From: Anaerofustis butyriciformans
GTDB taxonomy: Bacteria; Bacillota; Clostridia; Eubacteriales; Anaerofustaceae
Reading direction: 5' to 3'
NCBI RefSeq assembly: GCF_036289385.1
Contig: NZ_JAYFFH010000001.1
Span: 1-64,000, forward strand
DNA length: 64,000 nt
Shown: in pieces, positions 1 to 9,102 of the stretch
Layout of the letters: every line of letters begins with the position of its first letter
Position numbering within the stretch: the stretch's first letter is position 1
The notes under the pieces: model-generated
What the model saw: the letters and a program-made list of their open reading frames with translations, nothing else
What the model was told of the DNA's origin: nothing
The model's database searches: none
Made by a program: the position numbers and the translations under genes

Positions 1-2025
1 GTTTTAATACCTGCGTACAGAGACATGGACCCATATGATTTACCAGAAGAATTTTCAAACCTGCAAGCACAAGATATGAGCAAATTAGGTTTTATGCAGG
101 ACTTAATAAGAGGAATAGAGAAGATTCTTGGTAAAGAAGATGGGATAGTTGCTGAGACTATCATACTAAATGAAAATGTAAGTGTTGAAAATTTAATAAA
201 AAGAATTAAGATGTTTCTTGAAGATAAGGACTTTGAAAGTGCCAATGAGTACTGCGAAAGAGCTCTCGATATGGATCCTGTAAATGCAAAAGTATATTTT
301 TACAAACTTTTAATTGAATATGGTGTGTCAACATTAGATGAATTAAAAGAATGTAAAGAAGATTTTTCTGTTAGTTCAAACTATAAAAGAGTAATTCGTT
401 TTGGTGATAACGATTTAATAAATAATGTAAATTTATATTTAAATGAAGCTATAAAAAAATTTAAAGAGGAAAAAACTCAAGAAATATATTATTCTGTAAT
501 AGAAAAAATAAAGTATGCATTTACCATAGAAGATTACAAAAAAATTATAAACGATTTAAACAAAATAATTGATTATAAAGATTCGAAAATATTATTGGAA
601 AAATATCAAAACATACAAAACAACATGCTTTATGAAAAATCTATAGAATTAATGAAAAATGATTCTATTGAACATCTTTTTTTGGCAAAAGAATATTTGG
701 AAAGAATTCCAAATTGGAAAGATGCGAGTAAAAAATATGAGTATTGTAATAAAAAAATAGAAAGATTACAAAAAGAAGAAGAAGTTTATAATAAAAATAT
801 ATTTTATAAAGTAAGGGATAAATTTACAGATTGGTTGTTTAAAGGTGATGTATCTGGTCATATTAATACATGTATTTTTATTGTAATTTCTGTAGTTATA
901 GGTATCAATGTTTTTATTAATAGTTATATTGAACCTAGATCATATTATAATGAAGCAGTGGAATATGCTAATAATGATGACTATTATAATGCAATGGAAT
1001 ATTTTGAAATGGCAGGTGAATATAAGGATGCACAAAGCCAATATGAAAAATATTATTCTATTGTGAATTATAATGAAGCTGTAATGTTTGAGGATGAGAA
1101 AGATTACGGAGAGGCTGCGGTTTTATATTCAAATGCTGGAGATTATAAAGATGCAAAAGAAAAATCTCTTGAATGTTATAATAAGGTAAAAAAATATTAT
1201 AATTCAATGAGTTTTTATGATAATAATTTTATAGCTATAAAAGAAAAAAAAGAAAAATATGATAACGAAATTCTTTTTGAAAATAAAGATGATTTTTATG
1301 ATTCTTATTGTTCATTTAGCAGTTGGGAAAATATAGTTTCTGTATGCATGGGAGAAAGATACTATTTAGGATTAAGATCAGATGGAGTTGTAGAGTTACA
1401 AACTCGTTATAATTATAGTGACTACGAATATAACATTGGAGATTGGACCAATGTGGTAGCTATTGATACATATGAAGATACTATAGTCTGTGTACAATCA
1501 GATGGAACTGCAAAAATCTTTACTGATAAAACTTCTATCAAAGATGCTGTTGAAGGTTGGATGAATTTAGCAGATGTTAAAGTTAGAGGAGATTGTGTGG
1601 TGGCTCTTAAAAAAGATGGAACAGTTGTATCTGACGGGTTAACGGAAAGTATAGAAGAAGAGCTTGCAAAACTAAAAAATATTTCAAAAATAGAATTTTC
1701 AAATGGGGTAATTGCTTGCTTAACAAAATCAGGTAAGGTTATTGTAGTAGGAGATAGTAATAAATTTGATGTGTCTAAATGGAAAAATATAAAAGATATT
1801 TCTCTTGGAAGCTGTCTTGTTGGATTAAAAACAGATGGAACTGTTGTTCAAACAGGCGGTGTAGGGATATCAAAAATAGATAAATGGGAAAATATTGTGG
1901 ATGTATATACTTGTAATAATTATATTGCAGGATTGAAGAAAGACGGAAGTGTTGTTTTTGTAGGAAATGATTATCAAAATATGAAAAAAACTTTATCTGA
2001 TGAAAAAATAAAAATTTCAAATTAG
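1..2025 (+). CDS. TIR-domain / RCC1-like membrane protein, 5' end outside the window
   Basis: The reading frame is open from base 1 and the intact neighbour at 2065 shows that the true start lies upstream, so the zinc ribbon and most of the TIR domain are not visible. What is visible is the last part of the TIR domain, a helical TPR-like stretch, one transmembrane helix (near bases 865-925), a second TPR-like stretch with repeated YNEA/YKDA motifs, and about six C-terminal RCC1-like blades of the form W-x-N-hydrophobic followed by GLKxDGTVV. TIR domains in bacteria are commonly NAD-cleaving enzymes; RCC1-like repeats usually form a beta-propeller for protein binding. A sensor on one side of the membrane coupled to a TIR effector is an inference. 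The first 262 bases are almost identical to the neighbour, then the genes diverge sharply. Confidence 0.85.
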   Translation, partial: VLIPAYRDMDPYDLPEEFSNLQAQDMSKLGFMQDLIRGIEKILGKEDGIVAETIILNENVSVENLIKRIKMFLEDKDFESANEYCERALDMDPVNAKVYFYKLLIEYGVSTLDELKECKEDFSVSSNYKRVIRFGDNDLINNVNLYLNEAIKKFKEEKTQEIYYSVIEKIKYAFTIEDYKKIINDLNKIIDYKDSKILLEKYQNIQNNMLYEKSIELMKNDSIEHLFLAKEYLERIPNWKDASKKYEYCNKKIERLQKEEEVYNKNIFYKVRDKFTDWLFKGDVSGHINTCIFIVISVVIGINVFINSYIEPRSYYNEAVEYANNDDYYNAMEYFEMAGEYKDAQSQYEKYYSIVNYNEAVMFEDEKDYGEAAVLYSNAGDYKDAKEKSLECYNKVKKYYNSMSFYDNNFIAIKEKKEKYDNEILFENKDDFYDSYCSFSSWENIVSVCMGERYYLGLRSDGVVELQTRYNYSDYEYNIGDWTNVVAIDTYEDTIVCVQSDGTAKIFTDKTSIKDAVEGWMNLADVKVRGDCVVALKKDGTVVSDGLTESIEEELAKLKNISKIEFSNGVIACLTKSGKVIVVGDSNKFDVSKWKNIKDISLGSCLVGLKTDGTVVQTGGVGISKIDKWENIVDVYTCNNYIAGLKKDGSVVFVGNDYQNMKKTLSDEKIKISN

Positions 2026-2064
2026 GTTTTAATTTGCGATAGTGATAGAAATTTGAGGTATAAA

Positions 2065-4815
2065 ATGGGGTTATATAAATGTAAGATGTGTGGCGGCACG
2101 TTAAGAATAGAAGAAAATCAAGAGGTAGGAGTATGTGAGTATTGCGGTACAAAGCAGACATTACCTCTATTAAATGACGAAAAAAGAGAAAATTTATATA
2201 ATGCAGCCAGTGAACTAAGAAGGAATAATGAATACGATAGAGCATTAAAGGTATATGAAAGTATCTTAGAAGATGACAGCACAGATGCAGAGGCATATTG
2301 GTGTTTAGTATTATGTAAATATGGAATAGAATATGTAGAAGATCCAATAACACAAAAAATAGTACCTACAATAAACAGAACCCATTATACATCAGTATTT
2401 GCAGATGGAGACTATAAACTTGCAATAAAATATGCAAGTGAAGAACAAAAGAGAATATATGAAGAGCAAGCAAGAGAAATAGACGAGATACAAAAGGGGA
2501 TACTTGAAATATCAAAGAAAGAAGAACCTTTTGATGTATTCATATGTTATAAAGAAACGGATAAGAATGGAAGAAGAACAAGGGATTCAGTACTGGCTAC
2601 AGAACTATATCATGAATTAACAGAAGAAGGATTTAAAGTATTTTTTTCAAGGATAACGTTAGAAGATAAACTTGGAAGCGAATATGAGCCTTATATTTTT
2701 GCTGCACTAAATTCAGCGAAGATAATGGTAGTACTGGGAACAAGTGAAGAGAATTTCAAATCAGTATGGGTAAGGAATGAATGGAGCAGGTATTTAAGTT
2801 TAATAAAAAACGGAGAAGAAAAAGTTTTAATACCTGCGTACAGAGACATGGACCCATATGATTTACCAGAAGAATTTTCAAACTTGCAAGCACAAGATAT
2901 GAGCAAATTAGGTTTTATGCAGGACTTAATAAGAGGAATAGAGAAGATTCTTGGTAAAGAAGATGGGATAGTTGCTGAGACTATCATACTAAATGAAAAT
3001 GTAAGTGTTGAAAATTTAATAAAAAGAATTAAGATGTTTCTTGAAGATAAGGACTTTGAGAGTGCCAGTGAGTACTGCGAAAGAGTTCTTGATATAGATT
3101 CCGAAAATGCACAAGTTTATTTATATAAACTTCTTTTAAAGTATGGTTTATCTAAACCTGAAGAGCTTAGTAATTGTAAAGAAGATTTTTCAGTCTGTCA
3201 TTATTATAAAAAAATCATGCAATTTGGAGATGAAAATTTAAAAAATGAGGTTAGTTCATATTTAGATAATGCAAAGAATTATATAAATAATGAAATGCCA
3301 GAACATATATATAATAATGTAATAGAAAAAATAAAATGTGCAAAAGATATAGAGGATTATCAAGAAATTGTAAAAGATTTAAGTAGTATAATTGATTATA
3401 AAGATGCTAAAGTTTTGCTTGAAAAATCTCAAGAAGAATTAAATAATAAGATTTATAATAAAGCTGAGGAGCTTATAAATTCAGGTTCTTTAGATGATTA
3501 CATACTTGCAAGAGATTATTTAAAAACAATTTTAAGTTGGAAAGATTCAAATAATAAATATCAACATTGTAATAAGCAAATTAATAAAATAAAAAAGATT
3601 AATATAACAAAGTCTAGATTAAAAAATATTTATGAAAAAGTAAAAGAATTTGCTGTTAATCATGTTTATATAACTATTATTATATTAATAATAATTTTTC
3701 TTTTATTTTCAAAAATAATTTTTCCTTTTTTTAATTACCAAATAGCTATGCATTATTATAATTCAAAAAATTATTATAAAGCAATGGAGCATTTTGATGA
3801 AGCTGATGGTTTTAAAGATTCATATGAAAAATATGGCATATGTAAAAAAATAATTAATTATAATAATGCTTTAAAAGCTGAAAAAGCAGAAAATTATGGT
3901 AATGCTGCATTATTATATTCAATGGCAGATGATTATAGTGATGCAAAAGAAAAATTTTCATATTGTTATAAAAAAATAGATAAGAATTTACAAGTTCTTA
4001 GTTTTAATGAGGATGAATTTATAAGTGTAAATACAAAAGGAAAGATTGTTGGTGCAAAAGAAAGTTCTGGTTATTTTTTAAAAGATTCAACAGTAAATAT
4101 GTGGGAAAATATTATTTCTGTATATTTGAGTGATGATTATATATTTGCAATAAGTAATGATGGAAATTTAAATATTAAAAATTTTGATAGTTCTTCTAAT
4201 AAATATATATATCCATTTGAAATTGAAGATTGGAAAAGTATTGTTTCTGTGGATATAAATAAAAATACAATTGTTGGCGTACAATCAAACGGAAAAGCAA
4301 ATATTATTACAGAAAATGATACGCTTAAAGAAATTGTAACCAATTGGGAGAATTTATTAGATGTAAAAGTAGAGGATAATTATATTATAGGTCTTAAAAA
4401 AGATGGGACAGTTGTTGCAGGTGGTGTGGATAAAAGTATAAAGAATGATATTGAAGGATTAAAAAATATAGTAAAAATAGAATGCTCAAATGGAATAATT
4501 GCATGCTTGACAAAATCAGGTAAGGTTATTGTGATAAGGGATGAAAATAAAAAATTTAATGTGTCAAATTGGAAGAATATCGAAGATATAGCTCTCGGAG
4601 ATGTTCTTGTTGGATTAAAATCAGATGGAACTGTAGTTCAAACAGGTGGCATAGGTATGTCAGAATTAGATAAATGGAATGATATTGTAGACATATATAC
4701 TTGTAAAAATGTTGTTATAGGTGTAAAAAAAGATGGAAGTGTTATCTTTGATGGAACTAATTATAAATATATGGAAGATGTTTTAGAAAATGAAACCATA
4801 TTAGTAAATAAGTAG
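2065..4815 (+). CDS. Zinc ribbon-TPR-TIR-TM-RCC1-like protein (916 aa)
   Basis: The start is taken as ATG 2065, because a TTG twelve bases earlier overlaps the TGAGGT ribosome site. Order of parts: zinc ribbon with CxxC pairs at about residues 6/9 and 24/27; TPR-like helices about 43-90; TIR domain about 152-296 beginning FDVFICYKE; helical linker; transmembrane helix about 533-556; a second TPR-like stretch; about six RCC1-like blades to the C-terminus, with repeated KDGTVV motifs. In the TIR domain the motif WVRNEW places Glu239 where the catalytic glutamate of NAD-hydrolysing TIR enzymes such as SARM1 lies, so NADase activity is plausible but not shown. It lies 39 bases after a paralogue on the same strand and ends in a strong terminator. 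A defence or stress-signalling role is inference from the TIR family only. Confidence 0.85.
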   Translation: MGLYKCKMCGGTLRIEENQEVGVCEYCGTKQTLPLLNDEKRENLYNAASELRRNNEYDRALKVYESILEDDSTDAEAYWCLVLCKYGIEYVEDPITQKIVPTINRTHYTSVFADGDYKLAIKYASEEQKRIYEEQAREIDEIQKGILEISKKEEPFDVFICYKETDKNGRRTRDSVLATELYHELTEEGFKVFFSRITLEDKLGSEYEPYIFAALNSAKIMVVLGTSEENFKSVWVRNEWSRYLSLIKNGEEKVLIPAYRDMDPYDLPEEFSNLQAQDMSKLGFMQDLIRGIEKILGKEDGIVAETIILNENVSVENLIKRIKMFLEDKDFESASEYCERVLDIDSENAQVYLYKLLLKYGLSKPEELSNCKEDFSVCHYYKKIMQFGDENLKNEVSSYLDNAKNYINNEMPEHIYNNVIEKIKCAKDIEDYQEIVKDLSSIIDYKDAKVLLEKSQEELNNKIYNKAEELINSGSLDDYILARDYLKTILSWKDSNNKYQHCNKQINKIKKINITKSRLKNIYEKVKEFAVNHVYITIIILIIIFLLFSKIIFPFFNYQIAMHYYNSKNYYKAMEHFDEADGFKDSYEKYGICKKIINYNNALKAEKAENYGNAALLYSMADDYSDAKEKFSYCYKKIDKNLQVLSFNEDEFISVNTKGKIVGAKESSGYFLKDSTVNMWENIISVYLSDDYIFAISNDGNLNIKNFDSSSNKYIYPFEIEDWKSIVSVDINKNTIVGVQSNGKANIITENDTLKEIVTNWENLLDVKVEDNYIIGLKKDGTVVAGGVDKSIKNDIEGLKNIVKIECSNGIIACLTKSGKVIVIRDENKKFNVSNWKNIEDIALGDVLVGLKSDGTVVQTGGIGMSELDKWNDIVDIYTCKNVVIGVKKDGSVIFDGTNYKYMEDVLENETILVNK
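2824..3085. repeat. Near-identical segment shared by the two TIR genes
   Basis: Bases 2824-3085 match bases 1-262 with three mismatches (window positions 61, 237 and 245). After this point the two genes diverge abruptly to moderate similarity. This pattern fits gene conversion or recent module exchange of the zinc ribbon-TPR-TIR part while the membrane and RCC1 parts evolve separately. How far the identity extends upstream cannot be seen. Confidence 0.9.
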
Positions 4816-4842
4816 CAAAATGTTGTATTTAAAATAAGCAAT

Positions 4843-4870
4843 AAAAAAGAGCGTTTTTTTGCTCTTTTTT
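4843..4870 (+). terminator. Intrinsic terminator after the TIR genes
   Basis: A hairpin with arms AAAAAAGAGC and GCTCTTTTTT separated by a T-rich loop ends in a T tract, 28 bases after the stop of the second TIR gene. The A/T symmetry means it may also stop transcripts coming from the tRNA side. Confidence 0.85.
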
Positions 4871-4932
4871 ATATTATAAAATAAAAAAAGTGTACAAACA
4901 AATTGTACACTTATAATAATCAATTATGAGGA

Positions 4933-5017
4933 TGGTGGGGGAGAATGGATTCGAACCATTGTAGGCTGAGCCAACGGATTTACAGTCCGCCCCCTTTAGC
5001 CACTCGGGCACTCCCCC
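4933..5017 (-). tRNA. tRNA-Tyr (GTA)
   Basis: On the minus strand the acceptor stem is GGGGGAG/CTCCCCC with an encoded CCA. The anticodon loop carries GTA, and the long variable arm is typical of bacterial tRNA-Tyr. It is the last gene of a three-tRNA cluster read Glu-Asp-Tyr. Confidence 0.97.
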
Positions 5018-5025
5018 AGGTAAAA

Positions 5026-5102
5026 TGGCGACTCGGAAGGGACTCGAACCCTCGACCTCTAGCGTGACAGGCTAGCATTCTAACCAGCTGAACTACCGAG
5101 CC
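5026..5102 (-). tRNA. tRNA-Asp (GTC)
   Basis: Minus-strand cloverleaf with acceptor GGCTCGG/CCGAGTC (one G-U pair), T-loop GGTTCGAGTCC, anticodon GTC and encoded CCA. It lies 8 bases from tRNA-Tyr and 18 bases from tRNA-Glu, so the three are probably processed from one transcript. Confidence 0.97.
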
Positions 5103-5120
5103 GTAAAATTAAAAAGACTT

Positions 5121-5195
5121 TGGTGACCCCTAGGAGAATCGAACTCCTGTTTTCGCCGTGAAAGGGCGACGTCTTAACCGCTTGACCAAGGGGCC
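5121..5195 (-). tRNA. tRNA-Glu (TTC)
   Basis: Minus-strand cloverleaf with acceptor GGCCCCT/AGGGGTC, anticodon TTC and encoded CCA. It is the first gene of the Glu-Asp-Tyr cluster; the promoter should lie between about 5200 and 5280. Confidence 0.97.
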
Positions 5196-5383
5196 TTATT
5201 AACAGTCCTTTTATATTATACATGAAAAGTTATTAAATGCAAGCTTTTTTTTCAATTTTTATGAAATTTTTTCATGTTTTTTATTTAGGTGGATTTATTG
5301 CCATAAAATTAAAAAATAATCCTTTATTTAATGTTTTATGATAGAATATAAATGTAATTTATTTTATAAACAAAGAGGTAAAA

Positions 5384-5794
5384 ATGAAAGATTACGAACA
5401 TAAAGCTGAATATTATGAAACAGATCAAATGGGTATTATTCATCATTCAAATTATATAAGATGGTATGAGAGTGCAAGGATATATTTTATGGATAAGCTT
5501 GGAATTAGCTATAAAAAAATGGAAGAAAAGGGAATAATTTCTCCTGTTCTTAGTGTAAGCAGTGAATATAAGAATATGGTTTATTTTGATGATGTAGTTT
5601 TGGTAAATGTTAAAATAAAGAAATACAACGGTATTAGACTTGAACTTGAATATACTCTTACAAATAAAGAAACCGGAGAGATTGTTAATACTGGAAGCAG
5701 CAAACATTGTTTTTTAATGAATAATAAAATTATTAATTTAAAAAAGGTTTCTGAGGAATTTCATGAAATGTTTTTAAATGCCATAGAAGAATAA
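5384..5794 (+). CDS. Acyl-CoA thioesterase, hot-dog fold (YbgC/FadM-like)
   Basis: A 136-residue single-domain protein of the 4-hydroxybenzoyl-CoA thioesterase (4HBT) superfamily. The N-terminal motif YETDQMGIIHHSNYIRW, with Asp14 at the usual catalytic position and an aromatic/basic run after it, is the YbgC-type signature. The length is normal for the family. It would hydrolyse acyl-CoA thioesters in the cytoplasm; the acyl substrate cannot be read from the sequence. An AGAGGT ribosome site precedes the ATG. It is a single-gene unit closed by a two-way terminator shared with the convergent phosphatase gene. Confidence 0.85.
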   Translation: MKDYEHKAEYYETDQMGIIHHSNYIRWYESARIYFMDKLGISYKKMEEKGIISPVLSVSSEYKNMVYFDDVVLVNVKIKKYNGIRLELEYTLTNKETGEIVNTGSSKHCFLMNNKIINLKKVSEEFHEMFLNAIEE

Positions 5795-5838
5795 AAAACG
5801 TTTGATATCATAATACAAAATGATATCAAACGTTTTTT
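5793..5838. terminator. Bidirectional terminator
   Basis: A long perfect hairpin with 18-base arms (5793-5810 and 5821-5838, core ACGTTTGATATCA) has an A run on one side and a T run on the other. It overlaps the stop region of both convergent genes and can stop transcription from either side. Confidence 0.92.
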
Positions 5839-6626
5839 TATTTTATATATGGAATCATATCATACGCTTTATCAAATATTAAGTCTGGGGTAGTATCAAA
5901 CTTAGGTATATCTTCTTTTTTTGTTTCTCCACTTAGAACAAGGATTCCTTTTGCTCCATTATTTACTCCAGTTGCAACGTCAGTATAAATTCTATCACCT
6001 ATAAATGCAATTTCTTCTCTTTTATATCCGGTACTTTCAACTATCATATCTACAGTTTCTTTAAATGGTTTTCCAAGATATTTAGGTTTTTTCTCTGTAG
6101 ATTTTGTTATAAGTTCACACATAGCACCGCAGTCAGGCATAAAACCGTTTATTGTAGGACAGTTTATGTCAAGATGTGTTGCAAGAAATAAAGCTCCATT
6201 TCTTATATAATGGCATGCTTTATCTAGTTTCTCATAAGTTAAAGTAGTATCGAAAGTCATAACTACTATGTCAGGATCTTCCTCAACAAGATTAATTCCT
6301 GCATCTTTAAAACTCTTTGTTACTTTAGGTGTAGCAACTAAGTATACTTTTTTATCTTTATATTTTGTATTTAGATATTTTATTGTTACGTCTCCTGATG
6401 TCATTACATCTTTATCGGTAACATTAAATCCCATATTGTTAAGTCTTTCTACATAAGTTTCTCCTGTTCTTGAAGAATTGTTTGTGAAAAATAAAACACC
6501 TTTATTGTTCTTTCTTAAATGTTCAATAAAGTCAAGAGAACCTTCTATAAGAGTTGAACTTAAGTAGATTGTTCCGTCCATATCCATAACGAAAAGTTTT
6601 ATATCTTTTAAATCTTCTTTTTTCAT
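5838..6626 (-). CDS. HAD-IIA family sugar-phosphatase (NagD-like)
   Basis: A 262-residue haloacid-dehalogenase superfamily hydrolase. Motif I is DMDGT, with the two catalytic aspartates; motif II is the TNNSS region; motif IV is GDRIYTDV near the C-terminus. The large cap between motifs II and III and the overall length fit the NagD/AraL subfamily that dephosphorylates sugar phosphates and nucleotides in the cytoplasm. The start is taken at the ATG read at 6626 because AGAGG lies just upstream; a GTG two codons earlier overlaps that site. Physiological substrate unknown. Confidence 0.87.
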   Translation of the reverse strand: MKKEDLKDIKLFVMDMDGTIYLSSTLIEGSLDFIEHLRKNNKGVLFFTNNSSRTGETYVERLNNMGFNVTDKDVMTSGDVTIKYLNTKYKDKKVYLVATPKVTKSFKDAGINLVEEDPDIVVMTFDTTLTYEKLDKACHYIRNGALFLATHLDINCPTINGFMPDCGAMCELITKSTEKKPKYLGKPFKETVDMIVESTGYKREEIAFIGDRIYTDVATGVNNGAKGILVLSGETKKEDIPKFDTTPDLIFDKAYDMIPYIK

Positions 6627-6769
6627 ATGCACCTCTATAAAAATTATGTACGTAAATTATGTATGCTAATTATATCATATAAATTTATTTATTAAAAACA
6701 CTATTTTCCTTTTGGTTAAAAAACATATTGTGATATAATAAACAATACACTATATATGGAGGTTTTATT

Positions 6770-7648
6770 TTGAGAAGATTTAAAATAGTTACTCTATTGA
6801 TTGTTCTTGTACTTTTTGTATATTTATATTTTGAAAATACCTCTTTATTTATAGTTCAAAAGAATGAAATTGTTTCAAATAAGATAGACAGTAATTTTAA
6901 TGGATATAAAATTCTTCAGCTTTCTGACTTACATTCGAGAGAATTTGGAGAAAACAATATAAAACTTATAAATAAAATTTATAAAATCGATCCTGATATT
7001 ATAGTTTGTACGGGAGATATGATGAATTCCACAGAGGATGATGGTCATGTTTTTATAAATTTGGTAAAAAAAATATCAAAAGATTATCCTGTTTATTATA
7101 TAGATGGAAATCATGAACAGCTTGTTGAATATAATAATGTTGGTGTTTATGATGAATTTATATCTTCACTAAAAGAGCTTGATGTTAAAGTTGTAAAAAA
7201 TACCAAGATAAAACTTCAAAAAGGTTCATCATATATAAATATGTACGGGCTTAATGTAGATTTAGTATATTATTCTACAAAGGCAGCTTTAAAAGAATCA
7301 AATATAGAATATACTGAAGATAATTTTTCAAAGACTATAAATAAAGAAACATTTGAAAATAATAAATATAATATTTTATTAACTCATAATCCTATTTATT
7401 TTGAAGTATATGAAAAAAGCGGTGTCGATTTGATTTTATCCGGACATGTTCATGGGGGGATAATAAGGATACCTTTTAAAGGTGGACTTTTATCTCCTGA
7501 TCAAGAATGGTTTCCAAAATACTACCATGGATTATATACAATTAATGATACAAATATGATTGTAAGTGCCGGACTCGGAAACGATACTGTTAATTTTAGA
7601 ATATTTAACCCTTTTGAAATGAATTTAATAACTTTAAGAAGTGAATAA
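6770..7648 (+). CDS. Membrane-anchored metallophosphoesterase (YkuE/YaeI-like)
   Basis: 292 residues with an N-terminal membrane anchor (about residues 5-22) followed by a calcineurin-like phosphoesterase domain. Metal-binding motifs appear in order: SDLHSREF, TGDMMNS, GNHEQ, and near the end LTHNP and SGHVHGG. The TTG start at 6770 is supported by a GGAGG site seven bases upstream. Relatives act on UDP-diacylglucosamine-like or other phosphoesters at the membrane; the substrate here is not determined. Single gene with its own terminator. Confidence 0.87.
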   Translation: MRRFKIVTLLIVLVLFVYLYFENTSLFIVQKNEIVSNKIDSNFNGYKILQLSDLHSREFGENNIKLINKIYKIDPDIIVCTGDMMNSTEDDGHVFINLVKKISKDYPVYYIDGNHEQLVEYNNVGVYDEFISSLKELDVKVVKNTKIKLQKGSSYINMYGLNVDLVYYSTKAALKESNIEYTEDNFSKTINKETFENNKYNILLTHNPIYFEVYEKSGVDLILSGHVHGGIIRIPFKGGLLSPDQEWFPKYYHGLYTINDTNMIVSAGLGNDTVNFRIFNPFEMNLITLRSE

Positions 7649-7676
7649 AAAAGACTTAATATATTAAGTCTTTTTT
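7647..7676. terminator. Bidirectional terminator
   Basis: An AAAAAAGACTTA / TAAGTCTTTTTT hairpin lies between two convergent genes and overlaps the stop codon of the minus-strand regulator. Confidence 0.9.
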
Positions 7677-8025
7677 ATTTTGTATTGTTTAATTCTTTTA
7701 ATTGATATTTGGCAAATTTTAAATTCTCTATTAAAAACTTTTGTTCTGCAAATGAGCAGTTTTTAAATATTTCTTCGTATTCTTTTATCATTTCATTTTG
7801 TGCCGTTTTTATTATACTTCCTTTTAAAATTTCATCTACGGTTATTTCAAGTGTATTTGCAATGTCAACTATTGTTTGAAGAGATGCTTTGCTTTGACCT
7901 TGTTCTATTTTACTTATGTGAGTAACGGATTTATTTATTAACTTAGATAATTCTTTTTGTGTAATATGTTTATTTTTTCTATAACTTTTTATTGTTTGTC
8001 CAATATGTATATAATTTAGTTTCAT
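7675..8025 (-). CDS. XRE-family DNA-binding regulator
   Basis: 116 residues. Residues about 8-65 form a Cro/CI-type helix-turn-helix: QKELSKLINKSVTHISKIEQG is the recognition region, followed by the usual DEIL tail. The C-terminal 45 residues are helical and probably dimerise. AAGGA precedes the ATG. It is divergent from the small gene at 8269 across a 243-base AT-rich spacer, so it may control itself and that gene; no operator could be named with confidence. Confidence 0.85.
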   Translation of the reverse strand: MKLNYIHIGQTIKSYRKNKHITQKELSKLINKSVTHISKIEQGQSKASLQTIVDIANTLEITVDEILKGSIIKTAQNEMIKEYEEIFKNCSFAEQKFLIENLKFAKYQLKELNNTK

Positions 8026-8268
8026 TTTAAAATCCTTTATGTAATTATTAGTGCTATTTAGTATATATAATTAAATTAATACTTTTGGTTGTTATGATAG
8101 TATTATACAAAATTTATATTATAAATACAACGTTATACAATTAATTTGCCATTATTTTAAAATATACTATTTTTAATAAAATTAACCTTTATAGTTGTAT
8201 TTTTCGACAAATTTTGATGTTTAAAAAATATATAATAATGTCAAGAAAAAAGGAAAGAGGTAAAAGAA

Positions 8269-8484
8269 ATGAAAAAGATGAAATTATTTGTTATGTTTTA
8301 TATGGTAAAAATGTTTGAAAGAATAGGGGATAATATGTATTTAAATATAAGGGTTGAACTAAAAAAGAATGAAAATCAAGTTGTCAATGACAGATTAGTA
8401 AATATGTATAAAAGATATTTTAAATTTAGAGCTAAACAGCTTAAAATAAAGAAAAGATATTTAGACTTGGCATTGAATATATAA
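8269..8484 (+). CDS. Small hypothetical protein (71 aa)
   Basis: A short basic protein, rich in Lys, Arg and Tyr in its second half (MYKRYFKFRAKQLKIKKRY), with no family I recognise. It is supported as a real gene by a good AAAGAGG ribosome site, an isolated position with its own strong terminator nine bases after the stop, and divergence from an XRE regulator. The N-terminal 15 residues are hydrophobic. Function unknown. Confidence 0.55.
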   Translation: MKKMKLFVMFYMVKMFERIGDNMYLNIRVELKKNENQVVNDRLVNMYKRYFKFRAKQLKIKKRYLDLALNI

Positions 8485-8492
8485 TTGCATAT

Positions 8493-8519
8493 AAAAAAAG
8501 CACCTTTTGGTGCTTTTTT
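8493..8519. terminator. Bidirectional terminator
   Basis: AAAAAAAGCACC - TTTT - GGTGCTTTTTT hairpin between the small gene at 8269 and the convergent ferritin gene. Confidence 0.92.
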
Positions 8520-8520
8520 A

Positions 8521-9033
8521 TTATTCAGCAGTTGTTGGAGCTGAATATGTTCTACCTAGAAATTCTTGGTCAAGAGAGTATAAACCTTTAGCATCATGAC
8601 CAAATAATTCAAATTTTCTTATATTATCTTCAGCGCTTTTTTCTTCTTCCATTTGTTCTGATACAAACCAATCTAAGAACTTCATTGTTCTGTAATCTTT
8701 GATTTCGTATGCAGCATCATATATATTATTTATTAAACCTGTTACGATTTTTTCATGTTGTAATGTTTTTACAAGTGGATCCATTGGTTTTTCATATGTG
8801 TATTCAGGTTTTTCAATAGCTCCACTTGTGATTTTATGTCCGTTATCTTTTAAATATTCTCTGATCATCATTGCATGATCTCTTTCTTCTTGAGCTTGGA
8901 TATAAAACCAGTTTTCAAATCCATCTAAACCGTAATCAGCATAGAAATTTGCCATATCTAAATAGATATAAGCAGAGTATAATTCTTTATTTATTTGATC
9001 GTTTAATAATTCAGCAACTTTTTTATCTAACAT
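8521..9033 (-). CDS. ftnA: Ferritin (non-haem iron storage)
   Basis: A 170-residue four-helix bundle ferritin, normal length for bacterial FtnA. Ferroxidase-centre ligands are visible at Glu17, Glu50, His53 (EERDHA) and Glu94, with the Glu126/Gln127 pair (SEQMEEE) in helix D. It oxidises Fe(II) and stores it as a mineral inside a 24-subunit cytoplasmic shell; in anaerobes it also lowers oxidative stress. The gene is monocistronic with a near-consensus promoter (9065-9093) and no obvious Fur box within it, which suggests strong constitutive or globally controlled expression. Confidence 0.95.
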   Translation of the reverse strand: MLDKKVAELLNDQINKELYSAYIYLDMANFYADYGLDGFENWFYIQAQEERDHAMMIREYLKDNGHKITSGAIEKPEYTYEKPMDPLVKTLQHEKIVTGLINNIYDAAYEIKDYRTMKFLDWFVSEQMEEEKSAEDNIRKFELFGHDAKGLYSLDQEFLGRTYSAPTTAE

Positions 9034-9064
9034 TGTTCTTATCTCCTTTTTTGTTTGTATTTAA

Positions 9065-9093
9065 ATTATAATGGTTCTAATTTAAAATGTCAA
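9065..9093 (-). promoter_or_regulatory. Promoter of the ferritin gene
   Basis: On the minus strand, TTGACA (9093-9088), 17-base spacer, TATAAT (9070-9065), a perfect sigma-A promoter directly upstream of the ferritin ribosome site. Confidence 0.85.
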
Positions 9094-9102
9094 GTATTTT
9101 AT

